A stretch of DNA of 64,000 bases from Pseudomonadota bacterium (GTDB taxonomy: Bacteria > Pseudomonadota > Alphaproteobacteria > Rhizobiales > Rhizobiaceae). The notes under the pieces are model-generated. The model did not search any database. It worked only from the letters and a program-made list of their open reading frames with translations, and had not been told where the DNA came from. The position numbers and the translations under genes are program-made. Shown in pieces: positions 34,521 to 43,748 of this stretch (positions are counted from its first letter, which is position 1; the number at the start of each line of letters is the position of its first letter). Location of the stretch: positions 124,001 through 188,000 of the forward strand of contig JAEYDD010000032.1 of assembly GCA_023404095.1 (NCBI GenBank), read 5' to 3'.

Positions 34521-37517
34521 TTAACCGCCGAGCGCATCCTCAAGGAACGCGGCCAACTGTGCAAGGTGCTTGGACATCAGGCCTGTTGCCGGCGACGCGG
34601 CGGCAGGGCGGCCGGTGTAGCGAACACGCTGATGCTTGGCATCGATATGGGCGAGCACCCATTCCAGGTATGGATCGATGAACGACCATGCACCCATGTT
34701 CTTCGGCTCTTCCTGGCACCAGACCATTTCCGCATGACGGAAGCGCGACAGCTCGTTGATGAGCGCCTTGGCCGGGAACGGATAGAGTTGCTCGAGACGT
34801 AGCAGGTAGATGTCGTCGATGCCACGCTTCTCGCGCTCTTCGAGCAGGTCGTAATAGACCTTGCCCGAGCACATGACCACGCGACGGATCTTGGCATCCT
34901 TCTGCAGCTTGATCGGCCCGTCCTTGATGACTTCCGCATCGTCCCACAGCAGGCGGTGGAACGAGCTTTCGCCGGCAAGCTCCGACAGGCTCGAGACCGC
35001 TCGCTTGTGGCGCAGCAGCGACTTCGGCGTCATCAGGATTAGCGGCTTGCGGAAGTCGCGCTTGATCTGCCGGCGCAGGATATGGAAGTAGTTAGCCGGC
35101 GTCGTGCAATAGGCGACCTGCATGTTGTCTTCCGCGCAAAGCTGCAGGAAGCGCTCGAGGCGGGCGGAGGAGTGCTCCGGGCCCTGACCTTCGTAGCCGT
35201 GCGGCAGCAGGCAGACGAGACCAGACATGCGCAGCCACTTGCGTTCGCCCGACGAGATGAACTGGTCGAACACGACCTGCGCACCGTTGGCGAAGTCGCC
35301 GAACTGTGCTTCCCACAGCGTCAGCGCGTTCGGGCGCGCCAGCGAGTAACCGTATTCGTAACCAAGCACGGCCTCTTCCGAGAGCATCGAGTTGATGACC
35401 TCGTAGCGCGCCTGCGTCGGCGACAGGTTCGCAAGCGGAATGTAGCGCTCTTCGGTTTCCTGGTCGTAGAGGACCGAGTGGCGCTGCGAGAACGTGCCGC
35501 GCTCGCAGTCCTGGCCCGACAGGCGGATCTTCGTGCCTTCGACGGCCAGCGACCCGAAGGCAAGCGCCTCGGCCATCGCCCAGTCGAGCCCTTCGCCGGA
35601 CTCGATCATCTGCGCACGGTTGTCCATGAAGCGCTGGATCGTGCGGTGCGCCTTGAACCCTTCCGGAATAGTCGAAAGCTTGCGCCCGATTTCCTTCAAA
35701 TGCTTCATTGGCACCGACGTCCTGCCGCGACGCTGCTCGTCGGCATTGTCAGCGGCGCGCAGGCCCGACCACACGCCATCCAGCCAGTCGGCCTTGTTCG
35801 GCTTGTAGGACTGGCCGGCCTCAAATTCCTGTTCGAGGTTGGCGCGCCAGTCGGCCTTCATCTTCTCGAGTTCGCCCTCGGAGATCAAACCTTCCTCGAT
35901 CAGCCGCTGGCCGTAGATTTGCACGACCGTCTTGTGGGCACGGATCGCCTTGTACATCTTAGGCTGCGTGAACGCAGGCTCGTCGCCTTCGTTATGACCG
36001 AAGCGGCGGTAGCAGAACATGTCGATCACGACCGGCTTGTGGAACTTCATCCGGTATTCAGTGGCGATCTTGGCGGCATAGACGACCGCTTCCGGATCGT
36101 CGCCGTTGACGTGGAAGATCGGCGCCTCGATCATCTTGGCGACGTCGGACGGATAGGGCGACGAACGCGAGAAGGCCGGATTGGTGGTGAAGCCGATCTG
36201 GTTGTTGATGATGACGTGCATCGTTCCGGCGACGCGGTAACCGCGCAGGCCCGAAAGGCCGAGGATTTCCGCGATGACGCCCTGGCCGGCAAAAGCTGCG
36301 TCGCCATGGATCAGGAGCGGCATCACCTTGGCGCGTTCGCGCAAGGGAATGATGTCACCTTCGAAGACCGTTGCCATCTGGTCCTGCTTGGCGCGCGCCT
36401 TGCCCATGACGACCGGGTTGACGATCTCCAGGTGCGACGGGTTTGCCGTCAGCGACAGGTGCACCTTGTTGTTGTCGAACTCGCGGTCGGAAGAGGCGCC
36501 GAGGTGGTACTTCACGTCGCCCGAACCTTCGACGTCGTCAGGTGCGAAGGAGCCGCCCTTGAACTCGTGGAAGATTGCCCGGTGCGGCTTCGCCATGACC
36601 TGCGAAAGCACGTTCAGGCGGCCGCGATGGGCCATGCCGAGAACGATTTCCTTCAGCCCTTCCTGGCCGCCGCGCTTGATAATCTGTTCCAGCGCCGGGA
36701 TCAGCGATTCACCGCCGTCGAGGCCAAAGCGCTTGGTGCCCTTGTATTTCACGTCGATGAACTGCTCGAAGCCTTCCGCCTCGATCAGCTTCTGCAGTAT
36801 CGCCTTCTTGCCCTCGGGCGTAAAGTCGACGCCCTTGTCGGGGCCTTCGATGCGCTCCTGGATCCACGCCTTGATCTCCGGATCGGAGATGTGCATGAAC
36901 TCGACGCCGAGCGTCGAACAATAGGTGCGCTCGAGAATTTCGAGCATCTGCGGAATGGTCGCGTATTCGAGGCCGAGCACGTTGTCGAGGAAGATCGGCC
37001 GGCTGTAGTCGGCTTCCGTGAAGCCGTAGGACTTCGGCGACAGCTCGTCATAATCCTCCACCGGATCGGCAAGGCCGAGCGGGTCCAGCTTGGCATGCAG
37101 GTGGCCGCGCATGCGATAGGCGCGGATCATCATGATGGCGCGGACGCTGTCGCGGCTCGCCTGCTGGACGTCGCTGGCATTGACGGGAACGCCGGTTGCA
37201 ACGGCGGTTTCCTCGGCCTTTGCCTTGATCTTCTTCTCGACGGCCTTCTCGACCGTGCCCCAGTCGCCATCCAGCGCGGATACGAGTTCGCCATTGGCGG
37301 CGATCGGCCAGTTCTTCTTCTTCCAGGACGCGCCCTGGGCCGCCTTGAGGACATCGGCCGGACTGTCGTCGAGCGCCTTGAAGAAAGCCTGCCACTCGGG
37401 AGCCACCGAGGAGGGATCCTGCTCGAAGCGCGCATAGAGCTGTTCGATGTAGGTCGCATTGGCTCCGTCGAGGAACGACGTCACCTGAAACTGTTCGTTG
37501 GCGTCTTGTCTTGCCAT
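34521..37517 (-). CDS. sucA: 2-oxoglutarate dehydrogenase E1 component
   Basis: This 998-residue thiamine-diphosphate enzyme decarboxylates 2-oxoglutarate and succinylates the E2 lipoyl group. It has the short N-terminal E1o region (FLDGANATYIEQLY), the HRGRLNVL and HYHLG-like segments, the TPP/Mg2+ block with HGDAAFAGQG and the pyrimidine-binding domain with VLGYEYGYSL and LLPHGYEGQGPEHSSAR. The length is normal for rhizobial SucA (about 995). It is separated from sucD by 156 nt containing a strong hairpin, so it may have a secondary promoter or be expressed at a different level. Confidence 0.97.
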   Translation of the reverse strand: MARQDANEQFQVTSFLDGANATYIEQLYARFEQDPSSVAPEWQAFFKALDDSPADVLKAAQGASWKKKNWPIAANGELVSALDGDWGTVEKAVEKKIKAKAEETAVATGVPVNASDVQQASRDSVRAIMMIRAYRMRGHLHAKLDPLGLADPVEDYDELSPKSYGFTEADYSRPIFLDNVLGLEYATIPQMLEILERTYCSTLGVEFMHISDPEIKAWIQERIEGPDKGVDFTPEGKKAILQKLIEAEGFEQFIDVKYKGTKRFGLDGGESLIPALEQIIKRGGQEGLKEIVLGMAHRGRLNVLSQVMAKPHRAIFHEFKGGSFAPDDVEGSGDVKYHLGASSDREFDNNKVHLSLTANPSHLEIVNPVVMGKARAKQDQMATVFEGDIIPLRERAKVMPLLIHGDAAFAGQGVIAEILGLSGLRGYRVAGTMHVIINNQIGFTTNPAFSRSSPYPSDVAKMIEAPIFHVNGDDPEAVVYAAKIATEYRMKFHKPVVIDMFCYRRFGHNEGDEPAFTQPKMYKAIRAHKTVVQIYGQRLIEEGLISEGELEKMKADWRANLEQEFEAGQSYKPNKADWLDGVWSGLRAADNADEQRRGRTSVPMKHLKEIGRKLSTIPEGFKAHRTIQRFMDNRAQMIESGEGLDWAMAEALAFGSLAVEGTKIRLSGQDCERGTFSQRHSVLYDQETEERYIPLANLSPTQARYEVINSMLSEEAVLGYEYGYSLARPNALTLWEAQFGDFANGAQVVFDQFISSGERKWLRMSGLVCLLPHGYEGQGPEHSSARLERFLQLCAEDNMQVAYCTTPANYFHILRRQIKRDFRKPLILMTPKSLLRHKRAVSSLSELAGESSFHRLLWDDAEVIKDGPIKLQKDAKIRRVVMCSGKVYYDLLEEREKRGIDDIYLLRLEQLYPFPAKALINELSRFRHAEMVWCQEEPKNMGAWSFIDPYLEWVLAHIDAKHQRVRYTGRPAAASPATGLMSKHLAQLAAFLEDALGG

Positions 37518-37635
37518 GGTCGCTCGCGGGCGCCGCGCCCGCCTCCTGACTGTAATCCACCCCGGGGAAAGCGTCCGGGAGAAACGCCCGCCCGGGCTAC
37601 GTCCTCGTCGACGGCCCCAGGCGATGGGAAGAACA

Positions 37636-37660
37636 GGCGGCCGGCATAGTACCGGCCGCC
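37636..37660 (-). promoter_or_regulatory. intercistronic hairpin between sucD and sucA
   Basis: GGCGGCCGG (37636-37644) and CCGGCCGCC (37652-37660) pair perfectly over 9 bp with a 7-nt loop, starting 13 nt after the sucD stop on the minus strand. It is followed by TGTTCTTCC, which is too poor in T for a strong terminator. It is probably a 3'-stabilising or attenuating element within the operon. Confidence 0.6.
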
Positions 37661-37673
37661 GAAGTTGTCAGTC

Positions 37674-38576
37674 TCAGCCCTTGAGGACTTCGACGAGGGT
37701 CTTGCCGAGACGCGCCGGGGAAGGCGACACCTTGATGCCTGCCGCTTCCATGGCTGCGATCTTGGATTCCGCATCGCCCTTGCCACCGGAGACGACGGCG
37801 CCGGCGTGGCCCATGGTGCGGCCCTTCGGCGCCGTGCGGCCCGCGATGAAGCCGGCCATCGGCTTCTTGCGGCCCTTCTTGGCCTCGTCGATCAGGAACT
37901 GCGCCGCATCCTCTTCGGCCGAGCCGCCGATTTCGCCGATCATGATGATCGAGGTCGTGGCGTCGTCGGCGAGGAACATCTCTAGCACGTCGATGAACTC
38001 GGTGCCCTTGACCGGGTCGCCGCCGATGCCGACGGCCGTCGTCTGGCCGAGGCCTTCATTCGAGGTCTGGAACACGGCCTCATAGGTCAGCGTGCCGGAG
38101 CGGGAAACGATGCCGACCGAACCCTTGCGGAAGATCGAGCCCGGCATGATGCCGATCTTGCACTCTTCCGGCGTCAGGATACCCGGGCAGTTGGGCCCAA
38201 GCAGTCGCGAGTTGGAGCGGTCGAGGCGGGCCTTGACGCGCACCATGTCCATGACCGGAATGCCCTCGGTGATGCAGGTGATGAACGGGATCTCGGCATC
38301 GATCGCCTCGATGATCGCGTCTGCAGCACCTGCCGGCGGAACGTAGATCACCGACGCATCGGCACCGGTCTTTTCCTTGCCTTCGGCAACCGAAGCGAAG
38401 ATCGGCAGGGTTTCGCCCTTGGAGCCGGTCCAGGTTTCGCCACCCTTCTTCGGGTGGATGCCGCCGACCATCTGCGTGCCGTAATAGGCGAGCGCCTGTT
38501 CGGTGTGGAAGGTACCGGTCTTGCCAGTCAGGCCCTGAACGAGAACCTTGGTATTCTTGTTGACGAGAATAGACAT
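37674..38576 (-). CDS. sucD: succinyl-CoA synthetase alpha subunit
   Basis: This 300-residue subunit binds CoA in an N-terminal Rossmann fold (VQGLTGKTGTFHT) and carries the phosphohistidine in GHAGAVVSGGKG near residue 246. GPNCPGILTPEE is the family signature. It forms the SucCD heterodimer that converts succinyl-CoA to succinate with ATP or GTP formation. It starts 16 nt after sucC. Confidence 0.97.
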   Translation of the reverse strand: MSILVNKNTKVLVQGLTGKTGTFHTEQALAYYGTQMVGGIHPKKGGETWTGSKGETLPIFASVAEGKEKTGADASVIYVPPAGAADAIIEAIDAEIPFITCITEGIPVMDMVRVKARLDRSNSRLLGPNCPGILTPEECKIGIMPGSIFRKGSVGIVSRSGTLTYEAVFQTSNEGLGQTTAVGIGGDPVKGTEFIDVLEMFLADDATTSIIMIGEIGGSAEEDAAQFLIDEAKKGRKKPMAGFIAGRTAPKGRTMGHAGAVVSGGKGDAESKIAAMEAAGIKVSPSPARLGKTLVEVLKG

Positions 38577-38592
38577 GTATCAGGTCCTCAAA

Positions 38593-39786
<1,194 letters not shown>

Positions 39787-39816
39787 GGAAAATTCCCTCT
39801 CTCTTGGCCGAAGCGG

Positions 39817-40779
39817 TTACTTCAGCGCCGGAGCGATGTTGATGCAGGCTTCGCAAAGGCCGGCGACGGCGCCGACCGACTTGTCGAAGGCTTCCTGTTC
39901 GTTCTTGTTGAGGTCGATCTCGATGACGCGCTCGACGCCGCCAGCACCGATGACCGTGGGCACGCCGACATACATGTCCTTCACGCCGTACTGGCCGGAG
40001 AGATAGGCCGCGCAGGGCAGAACGCGCTTCTTGTCCTTCAGGTAGGATTCGGCCATCTCGATGGCGGATGCCGCCGGCGCATAGTAGGCAGAGCCGGTCT
40101 TCAGCAGGCTGACGATCTCCGCACCGCCATCACGGGTGCGCTGAATGATCTGTTCCAGGCGTTCCTGCGTGCACCAGCCCATCTTGACGAGGTCGGTGAG
40201 CGGAATGCCGGCGACCGTCGAGTAGCGGGCGAGCGGCACCATGGTGTCGCCGTGGCCGCCGAGGACGAAGGCGGTCACGTCCTGGACGGAAACGTTGAAC
40301 TCCTCGGAGAGGAACAGGCGGAAGCGGGCCGAGTCCAGCACGCCGGCCATGCCGACGACCATGTTCTTCGGCAGACCGGAGAACTTCTGCAGCGCCCAGA
40401 CCATCGCGTCCAGCGGGTTGGTGATGCAGATGACGAAAGCGTTGGGGGCATACTTCTTGATGCCGGCGCCGACCTGTTCCATGACCTTGAGATTGATGCC
40501 GAGAAGGTCGTCGCGGCTCATGCCCGGCTTGCGGGCAACGCCGGCAGTGACGATGCAGACGTCCGCGCCCTCGATCGCCGCGTAGTCGCTGGCGCCGGTG
40601 AGCGAGGCGTTGAAGCCTTCGACGGGCGAGGACTGGGCAATGTCGAGACCCTTGCCCTGCGGAATGCCGTCGGCGATGTCGAACAGGACGATGTCGCCCA
40701 GCTCCTTCAGGCCGGCCAGATGCGCCAGCGTGCCACCGATCATTCCAGAACCAATAAGTGCGATCTTCTTGCGCGCCAT
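39817..40779 (-). CDS. mdh: malate dehydrogenase
   Basis: This 320-residue LDH-like malate dehydrogenase has GSGMIGG in the NAD-binding fold, the catalytic loop with Arg in ARKPGMSRDDLL, and active-site His in FVLGGHGDTMV. It interconverts malate and oxaloacetate. The start is the ATG at 40779 (MARKKIALIGSG) behind AAGGAAG; an earlier frame start at 40803 lacks this spacing. It leads the ten-gene operon. The 180-bp upstream gap contains an A+T-rich stretch and a perfect inverted repeat. Confidence 0.97.
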   Translation of the reverse strand: MARKKIALIGSGMIGGTLAHLAGLKELGDIVLFDIADGIPQGKGLDIAQSSPVEGFNASLTGASDYAAIEGADVCIVTAGVARKPGMSRDDLLGINLKVMEQVGAGIKKYAPNAFVICITNPLDAMVWALQKFSGLPKNMVVGMAGVLDSARFRLFLSEEFNVSVQDVTAFVLGGHGDTMVPLARYSTVAGIPLTDLVKMGWCTQERLEQIIQRTRDGGAEIVSLLKTGSAYYAPAASAIEMAESYLKDKKRVLPCAAYLSGQYGVKDMYVGVPTVIGAGGVERVIEIDLNKNEQEAFDKSVGAVAGLCEACINIAPALK

Positions 40780-40859
40780 GAAAGTGCTTCCTTTGCGATC
40801 CATCTGCGATCGGCCAGCGTCGCAAACGCCTGGCCCGTCCGGCTGAACGGATTAGCGCC

Positions 40860-40944
40860 CAAAGCTTTAAATATCAACTAATACTTTTTGAGGCAGGTAT
40901 TTCAATCGGTTAGATGACAAAATTCTTACGTAAACGTAAGAATT
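40860..40944 (-). promoter_or_regulatory. mdh operon upstream region with 10-bp perfect inverted repeat
   Basis: AATTCTTACG (40921-40930), TAAA, CGTAAGAATT (40935-40944) is a perfect inverted repeat within the A+T-rich gap ahead of mdh. It contains the 8-bp palindrome TTACGTAA. It is 142 bp or more from the mdh start and 15 bp from the zapE stop. It may be an operator for a dimeric regulator, or the zapE terminator (four T follow on the minus strand). The A+T-rich segment 40860-40920 is the likely promoter. Confidence 0.45.
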
Positions 40945-40959
40945 ACTGTCGCGAGATCG

Positions 40960-42147
40960 TCACAATTCGCTCATCTTGCGGTGATGGTTCTCGGCATATT
41001 CCACGCTGCGGATCTCGATCAGCCGCGAAACCGTGCGGTCGAATTCGAAACCTTCGGTCCCCTTCCTGGCAACCAGCAGGCTTTCCGGAGCGGCAGCGGC
41101 GGACGCAAAAAGCCGGGCGCCGTGATCGTAGATCGTGTCGACGAGATTGATGAAACGCTTTGTCTCGTTGCGCCGCTCCGGTCCGAGAAAAGGGATGTGG
41201 TCGAGGAAGATCGTATCGTAGCGCTCCAGCACCGCCAGATAGTCTGCAGCACCCAGGGGTCTTTCGCAGAGGTCGGAAAAGGAAAAGCGCGCGGCTCGCC
41301 CGGCCGCGGCCGGAACCGCAATCTTCCGCCCGCGAAACGCGATCGACGATGGGGCCACCGCCTGCCCCGCCGTTTCACGCAGCCAGGCCTTGTCCATCGC
41401 CCGGTCGGCATCGGCCCCAAGCGGATAACGAAAGACCGGCAGCCCCCCGTCCTTCTCCAGCCGGTAGTCCGTACCGTTGTCCAGCGCGACGATATCGACG
41501 TGCTTCTTGAGGAGATCGACGAAAGGCAGGAACAGGCCACGATTGAGGCCATCCTTGTAGAGATTGTCCGGCTCCACGTTCGATGTCGCGACGAGAATGC
41601 AGCCGCGCGCGAACAGTTCGCCGAACAGCCGCGACAGGATCATGGCATCGGCAATGTCGGTCACCGAGAATTCATCGAAGCAAAGCAGTCGCGCCTCCGC
41701 GATCAGCGCCTCCGCCACCGGCGGAACCGGGTCGGCCTGCTTGGTCTCGCCGCTTTTCAGCTTCTGGCGATGCTGGTGGATGCGGTCGTGCACATCGGCC
41801 ATGAACTCGTGGAAGTGCGCCCGGCGCTTGCGCTTGATCGGCACCAGCGAAAAGAACAGGTCCATCAGCATGGTCTTGCCGCGACCGACGCCGCCATGGA
41901 TGTAGAGTCCGCGCGGAACGGCCGACTTCTCCGGCTTGCGTGCGGCGAAGAGCCAACCCAGCGCGCTCGACTTTCGCGCCGGCCGCTGCGCCTGGATCGC
42001 CTGCAGCAGCGCGTCGAACCGCAACGCCATTTGGGCCTGCACCGGATCGGGCTGAAGGTCGCCGGCGACAACCATCGCCTTCAGCTTGTCGGATACGCCG
42101 TGCTCGGGATGAGCGGAGACCTTGTCCCAATCCTGTTTCATGGGCAC
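40960..42147 (-). CDS. zapE: AFG1-like ATPase, cell-division protein ZapE
   Basis: This protein of about 395 residues is a single-AAA-domain ATPase, with Walker A in GGVGRGKTMLMD, Walker B in LLCFDEFSVTDIADAM and the sensor VATSNVEPDNLYKDGL, all typical of the AFG1/ZapE family. ZapE associates with the divisome in E. coli, and the mitochondrial homologue AFG1 acts in respiratory-complex quality control. The best start is GTG at 42147, 10 nt from GGAG; the ATG two codons on (42141) is the alternative. It lies between the sdh/omp19 genes and mdh, a linkage often seen in alphaproteobacteria. Confidence 0.9.
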   Translation of the reverse strand: MPMKQDWDKVSAHPEHGVSDKLKAMVVAGDLQPDPVQAQMALRFDALLQAIQAQRPARKSSALGWLFAARKPEKSAVPRGLYIHGGVGRGKTMLMDLFFSLVPIKRKRRAHFHEFMADVHDRIHQHRQKLKSGETKQADPVPPVAEALIAEARLLCFDEFSVTDIADAMILSRLFGELFARGCILVATSNVEPDNLYKDGLNRGLFLPFVDLLKKHVDIVALDNGTDYRLEKDGGLPVFRYPLGADADRAMDKAWLRETAGQAVAPSSIAFRGRKIAVPAAAGRAARFSFSDLCERPLGAADYLAVLERYDTIFLDHIPFLGPERRNETKRFINLVDTIYDHGARLFASAAAAPESLLVARKGTEGFEFDRTVSRLIEIRSVEYAENHHRKMSEL

Positions 42148-42183
42148 CGCAGCAGATCTCCGTGATCGTCTATTTAGCTTCGA

Positions 42184-42738
42184 TCAGCGGGACAGGCTAA
42201 CCGGCTGGCCGCCCGTGGTCGATCCGTCGAAACGGGAATCGGCAGTCTTGTAGAGGCGCGCAATGGCGTTGCCGTCGCGATCCTTGAGAACGACCTGCTT
42301 GCCGGCCACTTCCCAGGACCCCATCTGCGTCAATTCGCCGGCGCAGCCGCGCGTGCCGCCGCGCGAACCAGAGCCAAGGTTGGTCAGCGTCAGGAACATG
42401 TCGCACGAAGTCGGGCCGTTGCTGACGCGCCAGTTTCCGACCATGGCTTCCTTCTTGACGTCCATGCCGGCGGCAGACGCTCCGCCGTCAGCGCCCGGCA
42501 TGCCGCCGGCGCCCGGCGTCGCCATTGCCGTATCGGTCGTGGGCGCCACGGGGAACTGCGAGCCGCCGGTCGTGCTGGTGGAGGGATCGGGAAGCTGGCT
42601 GGAGGAAACCGAGCCGACAGGTGCGGGCTGCAACGGAGCCGTGGGCTGCGTGTCGATGCCGCCCATGGAGGAGGTCCGCTGGCAACCCGTCACCGCAAGC
42701 GCCATCATCAGCCCGCCTGCCACATGTACAATCCGCAT
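42184..42738 (-). CDS. Omp19-like outer-membrane lipoprotein with protease-inhibitor (Inh) domain
   Basis: This 184-residue lipoprotein has a signal sequence ending in the lipobox VTGC with Cys19 as the lipidated residue. A Pro/Ser/Thr/Gly-rich linker (about 25-90) is followed by a C-terminal beta-barrel domain of the AprI/Inh type with WRVSNGPTSCDMFL, GCAGELTQMGSWEV and a final RFDGSTTGGQPVSLSR. That ending is very close to the Brucella Omp19 C-terminus, from memory. The two cysteines (CDMF and GCAG) probably form the family disulfide. Brucella Omp19 inhibits proteases. The start is the ATG at 42738 behind GGAG. Confidence 0.82.
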   Translation of the reverse strand: MRIVHVAGGLMMALAVTGCQRTSSMGGIDTQPTAPLQPAPVGSVSSSQLPDPSTSTTGGSQFPVAPTTDTAMATPGAGGMPGADGGASAAGMDVKKEAMVGNWRVSNGPTSCDMFLTLTNLGSGSRGGTRGCAGELTQMGSWEVAGKQVVLKDRDGNAIARLYKTADSRFDGSTTGGQPVSLSR

Positions 42739-42892
42739 GTCGAAACTCCTGCCCCTTCGTCGATGCCCTGATAAGCGACAATCATGGCGGCTTAACGTGA
42801 ATCGCCAGTTTAAATCAAGTGTTGGCCTGAAATGTTTCATCAAGGCACAACCGTAACCACGCCCGGTTCGGCCGGTGTTGGGACTGCCACAT

Positions 42893-42922
42893 ATGAAAAT
42901 GCCGGGTAGCAAACCCGGCATT
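42893..42922 (-). terminator. intrinsic terminator of sdhCDAB
   Basis: AATGCCGGGT (42898-42907) and ACCCGGCATT (42913-42922) form a perfect 10-bp stem with a 5-nt loop. On the minus strand it is followed by TTCATATG after the ATT pairs. It begins 28 nt after the sdhB stop. Confidence 0.87.
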
Positions 42923-42950
42923 GCCCAAGCATACGCCTGGCGGCGGCGTA

Positions 42951-43730
42951 TCAGAGCCGCCGTTCGACCAGCATCTTCTTGATCTCACCGATCGCCTTGG
43001 CCGGGTTCAGCCCCTTCGGGCAGGCCTGCGCGCAGTTCATGATCGTGTGGCAGCGGTAGAGGCGGAACGGATCCTCGAGATTGTCGAGGCGCTCGCCGGT
43101 GGCCTCGTCGCGGCTGTCGATCAGCCAGCGGTATGCCTGCAGCAGCACGGCCGGGCCGAGATAGCGGTCGCCGTTCCACCAGTAGCTCGGACAGGAGGTC
43201 GAGCAGCAGGCGCAAAGGATGCACTCGTAGAGGCCGTCGAGCTTCTGGCGGTCCTCGTGGCTTTGCTTCCATTCCTTCGCCGGTGTCGGCGAAACCGTCT
43301 TCAGCCACGGCTCGATCGAGCGGTGCTGCGCGTAGAAATGCGTCAGGTCAGGCACGAGGTCCTTCACGACAGGCATGTGCGGCAGCGGGTAGACCTTCAC
43401 CGTCCCGTCCACCTCGTCCATGCCCTTGGTACAGGCCAGCGTGTTGGTGCCGTCGATGTTCATCGCGCACGAGCCGCAGATGCCTTCGCGGCAGGAGCGG
43501 CGCAGCGTCAGCGTCGGGTCGATCTTGTTCTTGATGTAGAGCAGCGCGTCCAGCACCATCGGGCCGCAATCGTCGACATCGACGTAGAACGTGTCGATCG
43601 ACGGATTCTTGCCGTCGTCCGGGCTCCAGCGGTAGATGCGAAACTCGCGGGTGTTGGTGGCGCCGGCCGGCTTCGGCCAGACCTTGCCTTCGGTGACCTG
43701 CGAGTTCTTCGGGAGAGCGAGTTCAACCAT
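42951..43730 (-). CDS. sdhB: succinate dehydrogenase iron-sulfur subunit
   Basis: This 259-residue electron-transfer subunit of complex II has the [2Fe-2S] cysteines in CREGICGSCAMNIDG plus a downstream Cys, and the [4Fe-4S] and [3Fe-4S] ligands in CILCACCSTSCP and CHTIMNCAQACPKG. It passes electrons from the SdhA flavin to quinone. The length is typical. It is last in the operon, 18 nt after sdhA. Confidence 0.97.
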   Translation of the reverse strand: MVELALPKNSQVTEGKVWPKPAGATNTREFRIYRWSPDDGKNPSIDTFYVDVDDCGPMVLDALLYIKNKIDPTLTLRRSCREGICGSCAMNIDGTNTLACTKGMDEVDGTVKVYPLPHMPVVKDLVPDLTHFYAQHRSIEPWLKTVSPTPAKEWKQSHEDRQKLDGLYECILCACCSTSCPSYWWNGDRYLGPAVLLQAYRWLIDSRDEATGERLDNLEDPFRLYRCHTIMNCAQACPKGLNPAKAIGEIKKMLVERRL

Positions 43731-43748
43731 GTCCAGCTTACCTCGGGC

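Noticed and set aside
35082..37649. An 855-codon open frame antisense to sucA
   Set aside because: Same reasoning: the opposite strand carries a complete, well-conserved 2-oxoglutarate dehydrogenase E1. The antisense product has no domain-like pattern.
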